Positions 36,101-48,046 of a stretch of 64,000 bases of DNA are shown here, in pieces. The position numbers and the translations under genes were made by a program. Origin of the DNA: Todiramphus chloris collaris (Eukaryota > Chordata > Aves > Coraciiformes > Alcedinidae). Each line of letters begins with the position of its first letter. Positions within the stretch are counted from its first letter, which is position 1. Under the pieces are notes generated by a model. It searched no databases, was not told where the DNA came from, and was given only the letters and a program-made list of their open reading frames with translations. The DNA lies in contig JANVCC010000010.1 of the NCBI GenBank assembly GCA_025345505.1, positions 42,807,772-42,871,771 of the forward strand, written 5' to 3'.

Positions 36101-38284
36101 GAAGTGTTTTACTATGTAGATATAAATCAGTGCTGGAAGAAGTAGCAAAGCAAGGACATCAATCCAATTTACAAAAGACAGTAACAATGCAGCTATACTA
36201 AACTGAATTAGGTTTAGGGTCAGGAATCATGGAGCAGAATAATGCAAACCAAGCTACTAGACCATTCTGCTTCATTTAGTCTGTGATGATAATGAGGTAT
36301 CACTGAATGCTAAATAGATTATACATGGAAATTTGGTCTTGGAAGGAAAGCTCTCATCCTTTTTATAGCAATGACAGACACCCAACAATTTCATGACCCA
36401 AACATTTAATTTCACAGAAGACGCTCAGTAGTCCCTCAATCTCAAAGTAAATGTAAAAAATAAAAGTTCTTTTTTAAAATGTAGTGTCACAATGAATTGT
36501 TTTCCAGTGCAGTCTTGCTCATTGCTGAAAATAATTTTACTGCGCTCATTATTAGCCTTCTGTAACTATTTCCTGGTCTTCAAAACTTATTTTAAATTTA
36601 GCCTCATGAAGAATCATTTCAATGCAATCAATGCAATCACTGGATGTTGCTGAATATAATTTTCCTGCAGTCAATCTAATTTGCTATCCTTCAAAGCTAT
36701 TTCTCAGTACTTTCCAATAAATCTAGCCCCTCTACTTTTTGTTGCAGTACTAGTCATCCAAAAATTATTAAAAACTTGTCATCCTTAAGAAATTTGCATC
36801 AGGAAATGCATAGAATGTAGGAAAATACAGTTCTGAGATACACATTTTGCAGCATTTTAAAAGCTAAGTAGTAATGCAATTGTTACTGTATTTTACCATT
36901 TGTGTTGAGGTCTTTGTCTTCCTTCTTACTCCTACATTGAGCTATAGTTATACAGTAAAACATTGCTAATCAGGGCTTCACTTCTCCCTATACACTGCAG
37001 ATTGCAAACACATGGAGAAATGATCTCTTTGTGCTTTTTACCAAAAAATTAGCAATGCATAAGGATTTAGTAATTTGTTGTGGGAAAAAACATACTCGAA
37101 ATATTTGTATGCAAATCGTATTCATGCAGGTTTTATTGCTTCTTAATAGAAATTTATTTTTGAATTTTGATTTCTTTGCACAAATAGGCATCCTCCTAGG
37201 TGTACCATAATCATGCACACAGTTAAAATTGTCATTTCTAATGTCCCCTATGGCTTAAAGTCACACACTTTCTACAGTCATTGTATCTAACAATAGTAAT
37301 AATCACTGTAACAATCCCATCAGCATATTCTTGGCCCCAGGGGACCTATATTAAGGTTAAAATAAAGTTCCTGGCTAATTTTCTGATGAAGATTATCCAT
37401 GCTGAACTGGACATAGCATCACAATAGAATATGCCATGGCTTCCCAGCATAATTTTAACAGGATTTTATTGTAGGGAAAAGAAAGTCTAAGAATTAAAAT
37501 AACACCTTTAAGAACCTAAAAAAAACCTTCTCATAAAACTTACCAAATCAAGATCAATACAAGAAAGAAAATGTTTGAACTAAAGCTACTGAAAACACTA
37601 TTTTTGTGTTTTGTAGTAGTTATTCATGGGATAAAATACAAGAAATTATCAGGCATCAGAGGATGAAACCCATGATTTAGTCATTCTAAGGGGTGGCCAA
37701 ATCATGGAATCACAAAATTTTGTTTTCTCTTGAATTACGAGTGTTTTCATTACTTTGTTCCCCAAAAGCCTAGCATCAGAGGTGTGGGCATATTCCATAC
37801 AGCGAGGCTTACACTCAGGGTACTCTCCAGAAAGGTGAATAAAGCCATTTAAAAAAAATAAAAGAAGTGAAATATAAGGTCTATGCTAAATGGGCCATGA
37901 GAACATAGGTCAAATGAGAAGCAGAAAAAGAGATATGGAATAGCTACTTATGTAGCAAATGATGCAAGCAGCCATCCAAATCAACATGATGTGGCCTAGT
38001 AAAGACTCAACCATCCCATGTGTGTGCAAAAAGAGGAGTCAGTTCATGGTAGGAATTTATAAATTACCATTTTTCTGCTATTTGTGTGCTTACCTTTTCC
38101 ATCTGAACATCCTTTTAAAATAGGTTCCTTTATGTAATATTTATGTGGGAGAAAAAATGCAGAAAAATAGAGCTATGTTCTTCCCTCCTAAAAAGCATTA
38201 CTTGACTAGAAACTTTTGACATCCTCTAGTGTGTATATTTGGATTATTCCAGTTGTTAACCAATATTGGTTTGTCAGTCCTTTA
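36101..38284. other. AT-rich non-coding DNA with an old internal duplication
   Basis: No gene or transposon recognised. An imperfect duplication of about 85 bp lies at 36520-36730. Confidence 0.45.
36520..36730. repeat. Diverged direct repeat, about 85 bp, offset about 126 bp
   Basis: TTGCTGAAAATAATTTTACT (from 36522) and TTGCTGAATATAATTTTCCT (from 36648) start two collinear stretches. Both continue through ATT-GC-, CTT, an ACTATTTC / GCTATTTC block, and close on AAATTTAGCC / AAATCTAGCC. They match at perhaps two thirds of positions, so this is an old local duplication. Confidence 0.55.
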
Positions 38285-38545
38285 CTAGAAAGCCCCAGCT
38301 TCTGCAGGCTGGTGGCCATGGAGAGGTGAGTGGGGTTGGTGCCAGGGATGGAGATGGGCACCCACTGCCACTATGGTGATCTCATCCCCTTGCAAGGGTT
38401 TGATGCAGGACCTAGGGACACCCTCCACTTGAGGGGCAGACAGGTGCTGGGTCACAGACCCAAATCCCATCCCAGCCATTGACTGCAGCAGCGTGGTCAT
38501 GGTGTAAGAGTGCTTTTCCTTTCCCTTTACTCTGTTGAACATCTC
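38285..38545. other. GC-rich island of unknown origin
   Basis: This block is clearly more GC-rich than its AT-rich neighbours and carries an 85-codon minus frame (38285-38542). The frame shows no signal peptide, no domain and no catalytic motif I recognise. It could be a low-copy repeat, a retropseudogene piece or an old LTR part. I see no TSD or poly-A tract that would decide. Confidence 0.4.
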
Positions 38546-41500
38546 CCACCTCTGTCGACCATGCTGAATGATCCAAATGGGAACTTGGGCATCCTAATGC
38601 ATCTGCTGGTATTTATGTGCCAGAGACCTAAATTTGGGACAAATTAAATTTCACCTCACTTGTCACCTCTACAGGCATTCTTCAAAGGCTCAAGTATAGC
38701 TCCCTGAAAAATCATTTCTGTGGGAGCAAATGGGGACCAAGTTGTTTTCTTTTGTTTTCCAGTTGCTCTTCTGTGCTATGGATTTTACTTAATGCTCTGT
38801 GACATGTGGCCCAGTTTATTCCCTGCTAATGAGAGGGATATATGGCTGCAAATATAACTGTGATACCTGAATTTCCAGACTGGAGGCTTAAATGTACAAA
38901 CTCTGCCTCATTTCATTGTCACTCCCCCTCCCCTGCAGCACTTGCAGTTATTGAGAAGTGCACTTATGAAAGTCTTCTCTATTTAGTGCAGAGCTACCAG
39001 AGTGTAAAATGGAGGCTGCATTGTCAATATTTATTTATATGCATGTATGCACACAAACATATTTTTATAATATTCAATATTAAGTGGCTGGAGATTTAAG
39101 GATAGGAGATCTGTGACTGTTATTCCCATAACTATTAAAAAGATCAACTGAAATAAATTCTTTCTGTTCACGGTGATTGAGATAAAACTCTGATATTGCA
39201 TTTCTCTATCCCTGCTTGTTGCCATGCATCCTCAGGATTTATTACTATCACTGCTTAGTTTTAAGAATCTGAACATAAATATTCATCAAAATCAAATAAA
39301 ATATGGTTTTTTAGATTATGTGTCTTTTAGCAATAAAGGCACTGGGAGTTGTTACTTTGATATGTTTACTTTGCTCTGAGGCTAAATATAAAATATAACA
39401 CATTTACCTATTTTGCATGTAAGCATTTATTTTGCAATGTTGAGAGAATGAGTTGTTATTGTAAAATGTAACTCATAGCGGGAATATGAATTAAATTATT
39501 CTTATATTAAATTTCACAGTAGTGAAGTCAACAAAATATAATGCTACTTGTAAGTTTTTGGTCAACAATGCTGAGGAAGGCTGCACAATAAAATTTGTTG
39601 TTGTAATTATTACAGGGGCCAAGTTGCAATGTAATGTCTCTTGTGGTCCCAGCTTGGGGCTTAGAATTCCCTCCGCACCATGTTAGCTACGTTAAACCCT
39701 GCACTGGCAATGGCACACAGGCCTTTGCATTTCTATTACAGCAATGCTTGTTAGCTTTTGACCAAGATAAGAAAGGATAGTTACACTTGGGGACTGTTTA
39801 AATAGAAAAAAAAGAAGAAATAATCTTTGCCCCGAAGATCTTCCAATCTTCTCTCCCAGTTCAGAAGGGAGTTAATTTATGCAACTCCCATTACAGCAAG
39901 TATTAGCCATTAGAAATAAGGCACTAAAAAGGATATTTAGTACTAATGGAACTCAGTACTATCTCAGTGAAAGGAAATGAGAACTATGCTGGATGTCAGG
40001 TTTAAGACAAAGAGGTGTTTATAGATCTTAAGGGTAGGTAGAAGTCAACCCTGAGGGTCCTGGTGGGTGTTGCTCTGAGTGACTTGGATGATTCAGAAAT
40101 GTATTAAATTTGCTTTGTTTTCAAGTATTTTAAATTGTAAAATTACCCCTTAATTCTGTCCTCTACTACATAATGCTTCTTTAGTTTATATCACTGTAAG
40201 CATTTAAACCCTGACTGAATAATTGCTCAGACTGTTCTCATTTCACTATTCATTGCCATTATGCTGACTTGCAGTGAGCCTGTCAGAGAGTCTGACAGCA
40301 GGAATGCAGAAACCTGGATTTTTACACTGGAAAAGGTGTTACATCTTGTACATCAGGAAAAGGTGCAAGGATATTAAAAACCCCTCTCTTATCAAAGAGC
40401 CAGTGGCCAAGATAGAAAAATGAAGCTGATACACATACTTAGTCATTAATTTCTTCTTCTTCATCAAGTAAAGGGTCACTGACATTCTTTGTGTTATTAG
40501 AGTGTTTTAATAGAGGTAAGGTTGAACAATATATAAGAACCTGAATAAGAGCTGAGAAGAATAATTAAAGAATGACCAAAACAGCATACAGAAAGATCAA
40601 ATTAAATCAGCAATGATATTCTTTCAAATGGGTCAGAACCCTTCTGGATGGTGAGGCAGTTTACATGTTAATTTCTGAAATAAACTTTCAGAAAAATTAA
40701 CTGTCTTTTTCTGTGAGGCTTACTTTAACTCCTAGGATTTCACCCCTTGGCTTCATAAGTCCTTGTACCAGTACAAAAAAGACAACAGCACGGTGGCAGA
40801 GACACATGGTCAGGAGGACAGAAATGCTACTCCAAGTTAATGCTGCCTCCATCATATGTGGAAACACAGCTCAGAGGAAAGGCTTTGCCCATCAGCTGTG
40901 TGTGGATATTTGCTCGAGGACAACCAGGAATATTTGCATCCCCTTGACATGTCTCTGGGTGATGAGAGCCTGCATTAGTCCTGCCACACACTGCTCTGCA
41001 CCTGCTGGCACCACACATGTCCACACCTTAAACCTCTGCTAAAGTATTTACTCCCCAGAAATCTTTCATGTAAACATACTATAAATCTGAAAAGTTTAGG
41101 TGTTGGTTTTGCAGGTTGATTGGGGTTTTTTTTTGTGTTATTTTTATAATCTATTTCTGTTTTTGTGAAAGGTTAACTTTGCATTTGATAACAGGTGTTG
41201 AACAAGATCTTTCTGGAAAACACGTATATGGGCAAGGGTTTAAAAAATGTAAAATTGTATGTCTGTGTATTACTGAAAATGAAGTTATATAAAGGATTTA
41301 CTAAACCTATTAACTGTAGTATTCTCTTTCTTTTTCAGACCTTGGAAAGCTTTGGTGACAATTGGATCGAAATTGTTCCATTGTCATGGGGAGGCAAGAA
41401 TTGCTGGGTGATCTTTGTGAAGATCATACCTCAGGAAGGAATGATAATAAAAGCATATTTCTTTTCAGGGACATGTATCCATTTTTAAAAATACTTTAAT

Positions 41501-42099
41501 AATAAAAAAAAAAGGTATTCTCAATGATGTAGAAGCTGACTACAAATATTTCAATCTCAAGTTCCTTTTAAAAATATGATTGGTATTTTAAATCAAGGAT
41601 GCCTTAATTTATAAAATGATGTTACTTTCCTTTCTTAATTAAGCAGGTGTACCAGATTTGGTAAGAGAAGTTGAGCTAACATTCAGGCTTGCACTTCATG
41701 ATTAATGGTGTTTCTGTGACTTTCTGATATTCTGCAATATACATGACACAGCAATCATATAGGTAGCTGGAAGATTGTAAATTATGGCCTTAGTAATTTA
41801 TGGGACAACTTAAGTGAGAATTGTGTTTGTGATTACTTTAGAAATGTTGATGGAATAAAATTGTTTTCATACTGGGTAGCAGTTCTACAAGAATATAAAA
41901 CATATTTTGCAGGATTACATCTAGTGTAATTCCAGTGTAAAGCTTTTAATAACTTATGATTTTATTTTTATTAAAACGCGTAGTTAGAAGTACAGCTGCA
42001 CCCTGTCAGCAGTGGCTATTGAGAGAGAACAGGATTCAGATCCCAGCTCTGATTGGTACAGAGAGTCTTGTAAATCCCAATGGCCTGACAACTGGAGAA
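38546..42099. other. Non-coding DNA with possible conserved block
   Basis: No transposon recognised over 3.5 kb. The part 38820-39790 has a mixed, homeodomain- and octamer-like word content described under findings. An 8-bp perfect hairpin lies at 40280-40298. A 109-codon plus frame at 40713-41042 and a 97-codon frame at 41195-41488 have no recognised domain. Confidence 0.4.
40280..40298. repeat. Perfect 8-bp inverted repeat, 3-nt loop
   Basis: CTGTCAGA (40280-40287), GAG, TCTGACAG (40291-40298). It is a small hairpin with no known role. Confidence 0.75.
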
Positions 42100-42677
42100 T
42101 GTGTTGGTTTTAGCTGGGATAGAATTAAATTTCTTCAAAGTAGATGGTATGGGACTGTATGGGATTTGTGCTGGAAACAGTGTTGATAATTCAGAGATGT
42201 TTTAGTTATTGCTGTACAGTTGCTTACACAGCATCAAGGCTATTTCTGCTTCTCACCCCATCCCACCAGCAAGTAGGCTGAGGGTGCACAGGAAGATGGA
42301 AGGGGACACAGCTGGGACAGTTGACCCCAACTGACAAAGAGGCTATGCCATACAATGTGATGTCAAGCTCAGCATGTAAAGCTGGGAGAAGAGGAAGGAA
42401 TGGGCAGATGTTCAGAGTGATGCCTTTTGGCTTCCTCAGTAACTGTTATGTGTGATGGAGCCCAGCTGTCCTGGAGATGGCTGAACACCTGTCTGCTGAT
42501 GGGAAGTAATGAATGAATTCCTTGGTTTGCTTTGCTTGCATGTGTGGTTTTTGCCTTACCTATTAAACTGTCTTGATCTCAACCCATAAGCTTTCTCACT
42601 TTTTCTCTTCACCATCCCACTGAGGAGTGAGAGAGTGAGCAACAGTGTGGACGTAGTTTCCAACTGGGATTAAACCG
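42100..42677 (+). mobile_element. Solo LTR, family 2, full U3
   Basis: It begins TGTGTTGGTTTTAGCTGGGA and ends near GGGATTAAACCG. It is collinear with the 15-kb LTR but keeps the U3 part that copy has lost (about 42197-42374, with GGACACAGCTGGGACAGTTG). The TATA box is decayed to ATGTAAAG (about 42373-42380) and the polyadenylation signal ATTAAA is at 42562-42567. The flanks GAGAA (42095-42099) and TAGAA (42678-42682) match at four of five positions, a possible mutated TSD that implies loss of the last few LTR bases. A CR1 tail starts immediately downstream. No internal retroviral sequence remains. Confidence 0.88.
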
Positions 42678-42735
42678 TAGAATCATTAAATTGTAGGGGT
42701 TGGAAAGGACCTCTGGAGATCAAATCCAAACTACG
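42676..42735 (-). mobile_element. CR1 LINE, terminal scrap on minus strand
   Basis: GTAGAATCATTAAATTGTAG, GGGTTGGAAAGGACCTCTGG and AGATCAAATCCAA are the reverse complement of the last 50-60 bp of CR1. The scrap abuts the 3' end of the family-2 LTR, so the LTR may have inserted at or into the end of the CR1. Beyond 42735 the similarity stops. Confidence 0.8.
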
Positions 42736-45700
42736 ACAGTCATTATCTCCTGGAGATGTAGGGAAGAGATGGATCAGCTTCATATAAGTACTTTTGATTG
42801 CTTTGTTAATCAAGTTTTAGGAACAAAGACTGCAATTAGAGTGAACAGTGATTGTGCCTATGCTTTTGAGAATACACACGCACACTAAGTTATTTCCTGG
42901 AGAGAGATATTTTAAAGGAAAGAGAATCTCAAAGGAGGTGTATGATCTATTGACTCATCAAAGAAAGATGGTGAGAAAAATAAACCCCACCTTTCTTATA
43001 GAGACAGGCTTCTCAGGCGATACTGGACTCATCTTTCTGCTAGAAGAATGTACGTTACAGAGTACAAACTTTGCCTTGAAGTAACCCTGCAGACAGTTTA
43101 CCAGACAGATCATTAAAATAAGGTATGTTAGAGTGCTACTGCAAATGCCTCTTGCCTTGCCATTAAATACAGAGGGTTTATCATCTTTCTGCACTAAGGC
43201 TACTGCTGAAGTAAAAGGGTAAAAAGGCTGAATTCTTTCTGTGCTCCATGCTAGGTATCCACGACATCTTTATTTCCTTTTCATGCATTAAAGAGAATCA
43301 TGATAGCTTTATTAATAAAATGCTGTCCCTTACTGGTTTTGCTCTCCAAGTGGAATGCCTCCCTGGTGACTCCATGTAAGAGAATTTTCTGCAGCCTTGA
43401 GATTTTGTGGCCATGCTTTGGACCTTTTTTATGGCCATTTTCTTCTCCACCATAGTTGCAATTGCTAATCTCAGCGTAGTTAGGGGAAGATCACTGCCCC
43501 ATCCCTGCCCGTGCTTTCCTACTCCCTCCAAGGTTGGTGGTATTTCTATCGTGCTGATGCATCCCTTAACTGCATCTCCAGAAGATGATGACTAAACCTT
43601 CTAGTGCTCTTAAATTCTGCTTTGGAAGGTGATGTAGCTCTCCCAAGACAGGAACTGCAAAAGGATGATATAACATAAATTTGCCACATCTTTTAAGATA
43701 TACTGTATATATCTTAACTCCTTGGTCTTAGCCCTCATATCTAAGACAAATTCTATCTTTTCTGCATTGCTCACTCAGCTCTTCTTCAGTTCAGTGATTT
43801 CCACATGAAGAAATGAATGTTTTTACTGCTTACTTTGAATTTAACCAATGAACTGAGAAGTGCAGAGAAATAGCCCATATGCTTTCTGAAAGCCAGTATG
43901 CATACATAGTAGAAAACTGCCTGTCCAAACATTTGTCACAAATTTCTTTCCTGATTATTTAAACACATTGTTTATTTTCTTTTGGTAGCTATGAAACTTA
44001 ATTTTCAGATGATTTCATTTGATGCATGAGGTTTGTAATATTGTTTCTTCCAATAATATGAACTGATTTAGCATAGCATTATGGTGTGTTTTTGATTGTA
44101 GAATTAGTATTTAAAGAAAGATTCTTGAAATAATTTGAAAATGTATTTAAAATATTCATGATGTGGACACAATTATTTTCAGGCTTTCTATATAATCAAG
44201 TCCTTGTTTGAGTTTGCTGCAAAATCCTAATACTGCATCTGCAACATATGTTAAGAAGAAAACACTCATTTTTGAAAGTGTCTGCTTCCCTAAGAGTATG
44301 AAGTAATTAAAACCAACACAATATACCTGCCATACTATAAAAGGAAAGAAAATCTTGTTTACATTTTTGACAGTACAGCAGTTATCCATTTCTGGAAACT
44401 TCAACATTCTGCCCAGGAGGTGTTTCAAAAGTAACATGTCTAAAAGAATTTTCTATGTCTATTTTTGTTATAAGAACATAGATAATACTAGTCTTGCTCA
44501 AATATTAAGAGCAATTCATAAATATGGCATCAAATTCCTGTAGAGGAATTTACATAAGTAAGCATAAATCTTTGAAGAACTAGAAATGCTGGTTTTTAAG
44601 AAATTTTATTTTTGGAGTCCTTTCTTTCATCAGGAACTCTAAGCTTCCTCTGTAGGATGAGACAATTCCCAGCCTGTTTTGCTATTGCCAGGTAAGATTT
44701 ATGCCCAGTACTGCTTTATGTGTGTGATACTCAGTCACATTGGAGACAAAGGGAATCCTGACATTGATTTCTCACTAAAACCCAGAATACAACTGCCTTT
44801 GCTGTCTGTCATATTATATGGGTTAATGTAGCACAAGGACCTGACAGCTATTGTTGCCAGTTTCAGCAACAAAGATATTCAAGATGCTTCCTTCCAGATA
44901 ATTCATCTAGAAAAGACATGTTTTTGTATATCATAGGATTAATAATCTGAAGTGGTAACTGGAAAACTAATTTCAGCATTCAGAAGAAAGTGAAATTACA
45001 GAAATGGAAGGTTAAAAGAGCCTCTACCTTGCAATTGAGCAGGAAATACATCCCAACTAGTTTCAGTATTAATTTAAATTATGCTTTGGGAAAAGGACAC
45101 TTTAAAAAACTACAAAACTTGTATGGCTGAACCATAATAGAAACACAAAGAAACAAAACAAAATAATGAAACAAAAAATAGTGAAAATATTGTATTTTCT
45201 GTCTGAAAATTATTGGTAGAAGCAGGTAGGAAAGTTATTGATAGTCATCCTGCCAGTTACCCTCCACTCTAGTAAAGCACTTGGCAGGCAGTGTCATTTC
45301 CCACCCATGTCTACATGAAACTACTCTGGTCCCATCTTGGATCCCCCAGTGCAAGAAATCGGAGGAAAAATTGTCCATTAAACACACTACCTACATACAG
45401 ATTTTAGCAAGAAGTAATCTAATTCGCGGTAGGAAATTATCACTCTCCATTGCTTTTATTCCTTCAATTAGCCTTTATTGATCCTTTGCCTATGCTCAGT
45501 CATATGAAAAAAAACCCCCACACCTGCAACTGCCTCTCTCTGTCAGAAATACTGAAATATAATCTAGGGTGTAAAAAAAAAATAAAAAGGTGTTTAACTT
45601 CCTTTTCCTTTGGTTTATCTGAATTAAACATGAATAATAATGTGTTAACTGTGCCTGGTTTTAACGTTGACATAAACAGCTTATAAGACATTGTCTATTA

Positions 45701-48010
45701 TTTCTAGTTACTGTAGGGAACATACATTTCCCTCAGTATTGAAAAGGGATTAAAAACGGCAAGTAATCTTTTCAACACTATCTCCAAGTTCCTCCTCTTT
45801 CCAACATTACAGTTAAGATTAGTATAAAATATTTAGAGAAAACAGATTAGGGAGAATCATATTAGAGAAACTTCTTTGTCCTCCATAGAAGGACTATTGT
45901 CAATGGGGATAATTTAATGGGAAAATTTCTAATGGAAGTTTGCTATGGGGTGAAGTGTGATGCAATGGTTACTTCCTTCAAAGGCTCTCATATTTTATTT
46001 CCTCACATATCAGTATTCTGCATGAAAGTGACCTCTTCTTTGCTCTGGAAAAGCTGTTACCTAGCATTAAAGTTTTGGTATGTCCTTTGGCACAGCCCCC
46101 AGCAAAATGTGGTGTGAAAGTTGTACCATCTTAGAAGTAGTTATATGCTCATAAAAATCAATTCCAATTTGCTTCCTTATTGTGTCAGGATCATGACTTC
46201 TACTGTCATTAATCATGATGTGTTCCTCACGTCATCTCTGCTATCCAGTGCTTTGGGCCCACAGGAAGTTGACACAATCTTTTCCTCACCCTCCCTTTCC
46301 TACATATTTTGTTTCAAAATGAGTTCCTATGCAGCATGTACCTTCCATGACACAGTAAGATATTTCCAGAGGGCCATAAAAGGAGTCTTCCTTTTTTTTT
46401 TTTCTTTCTGCTTGCATAGGCTTATCTTCTGAACTACAATCTAGTCCCAATGATTCTGGAATGATTTTTAAGTCCCATTGAATATTCTCGACTCTCAGTT
46501 ATTCTAAAACAAGCTCTGAAACTCTTGGGGGATTTGCACGATGGTCAGATGTGCTCTGTCCAGAATGTGTGATTTCAAGATAAATGAATATTCATGCCTG
46601 GGTTTCCTTGCATTTTAGTGAAACAGAAGAGACTTAAACTGACAAGGTTTCAGGCTCCTGATAGGACCAGAGGGCATGATTTTCCACCATAAAAAAAAAG
46701 AAAATTAAAACCAATCATGTTTTGGGTGATGATCAATGGTGATCTTTTGGTCACTTGCAATGAAGCCATCTCCTGGATTTGGTGAACGTTGCCTTCCCAT
46801 GCCCAAGGACCTAGCATTTCATAACTGTTTTAAGGCTTGATAGAGTTATTTCATGGTTGTTGATTAAAACTTATCAGAGTTGTTTCTGAAAAAAACCAAA
46901 ACAAAGCAAAACATTTTCAAGGTTGGAATGTATTTTAAACCTGCCAGCTTTGACAGTCTATGGTTAGAACAGTGCAACAGGAGAAAATCAATTTCCAGAC
47001 ATTAGAATGATGCTTGAGACACAGAACAGAAACAAGCAAGTCTGCATAGAGGCTGATAAGCTTCCTGAATCCTGCAGGGTTTCTTGTACATCACTATCTT
47101 TTTAAAAGGTTTGTTTAAGCAAGTCATTTAGGGTTATGAGCTTTTTTTTTTTCCATCTTTATATATGCGGTCTGATGAGTTCAAACAGTAGCACGGTGCT
47201 TCATGTCTTTAGCCACACCATCTTAATCCTCTCAACTCTTAAATACACACAATTCATCCAATATTGTCTGTGCTTTTTAAAAAATATTCTGAAAGAGTGA
47301 CAGGAATTCTGTTCTTGTTAACCGCATTCATCTTCTCATTGACTCTTGCACTGGTTTTGTCTTTCTCCTGACTATGTCATAGAGGTTGCGAAAAATTTTC
47401 TGTGTTAGTTTGCTCTGTCTGTTACTTAGCACACAGGGGCTTTGTTGCCTAATCTGGAGTTGACTCTAAGACTGTACTTACAGAGTCCTTGCTAAGAATC
47501 ACGTGACACTGATGGCACTATCACAAGGCAGTCTGGAGGTGAAACATGCTGCCTGTCCATCTGGCCCTTGGGACTATATGCAGACCACTCTAAATAATAT
47601 TTTGGAAAGGGAAACACTGGGTACAGATAGTGCATACAGTGTCCTTCAAGGCTTATTTGTCTGCTGCATGACCACACCCGGACTCTGTGAAGCCTCTAGC
47701 TACCATATCTATCTTGTCACTAATGATGTCAGGCAGAAGAGAGATGTCTGAGTTTTCCCTGCAGGACTCCAATGCCCTGAGGACATCTGCAGGAAAAACA
47801 GCCAACATCTTAGTGACATGAATGCAGGCTGAATTCAGGAGGTTTTTAAGAACTATGGAGATGTTTGCATTTTGCTCTCAATAGTTGCCAAGAATAGTTG
47901 CTCCCAAGGGTGCATTGTCAACATTACTACTGGTCACAAATCAAATTCCTCTCTTGAATGCTGAACAATCACCACTGCCTAGACCAATTCAAACAAAGCT
48001 GTGGAACTGG
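42736..48010. other. AT-rich non-coding DNA, no gene supported
   Basis: About 5.3 kb without a recognised transposon. A perfect 10-bp inverted repeat lies at 43693-43717. Open frames of 76-103 codons occur on both strands (for example 44156-44437 minus, 46121-46432 plus, 47503-47751 plus). None shows a domain or belongs to a family I recognise. Confidence 0.45.
43693..43717. repeat. Perfect 10-bp inverted repeat, 5-nt loop
   Basis: TTAAGATATA (43693-43702), CTGTA, TATATCTTAA (43708-43717). It is an AT-rich hairpin of unknown role. Confidence 0.85.
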
Positions 48011-48011
48011 T

Positions 48012-48046
48012 TCAAAACTGCATTAATGCATTTAATGCAGTTTTGA
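48012..48046. repeat. Perfect 15-bp inverted repeat at CR1 5' junction
   Basis: TCAAAACTGCATTAA (48012-48026), loop TGCAT, then TTAATGCAGTTTTGA (48032-48046). The right arm ends directly where recognisable CR1 sequence begins. The position suggests it formed during or after integration of the truncated CR1. Confidence 0.9.
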
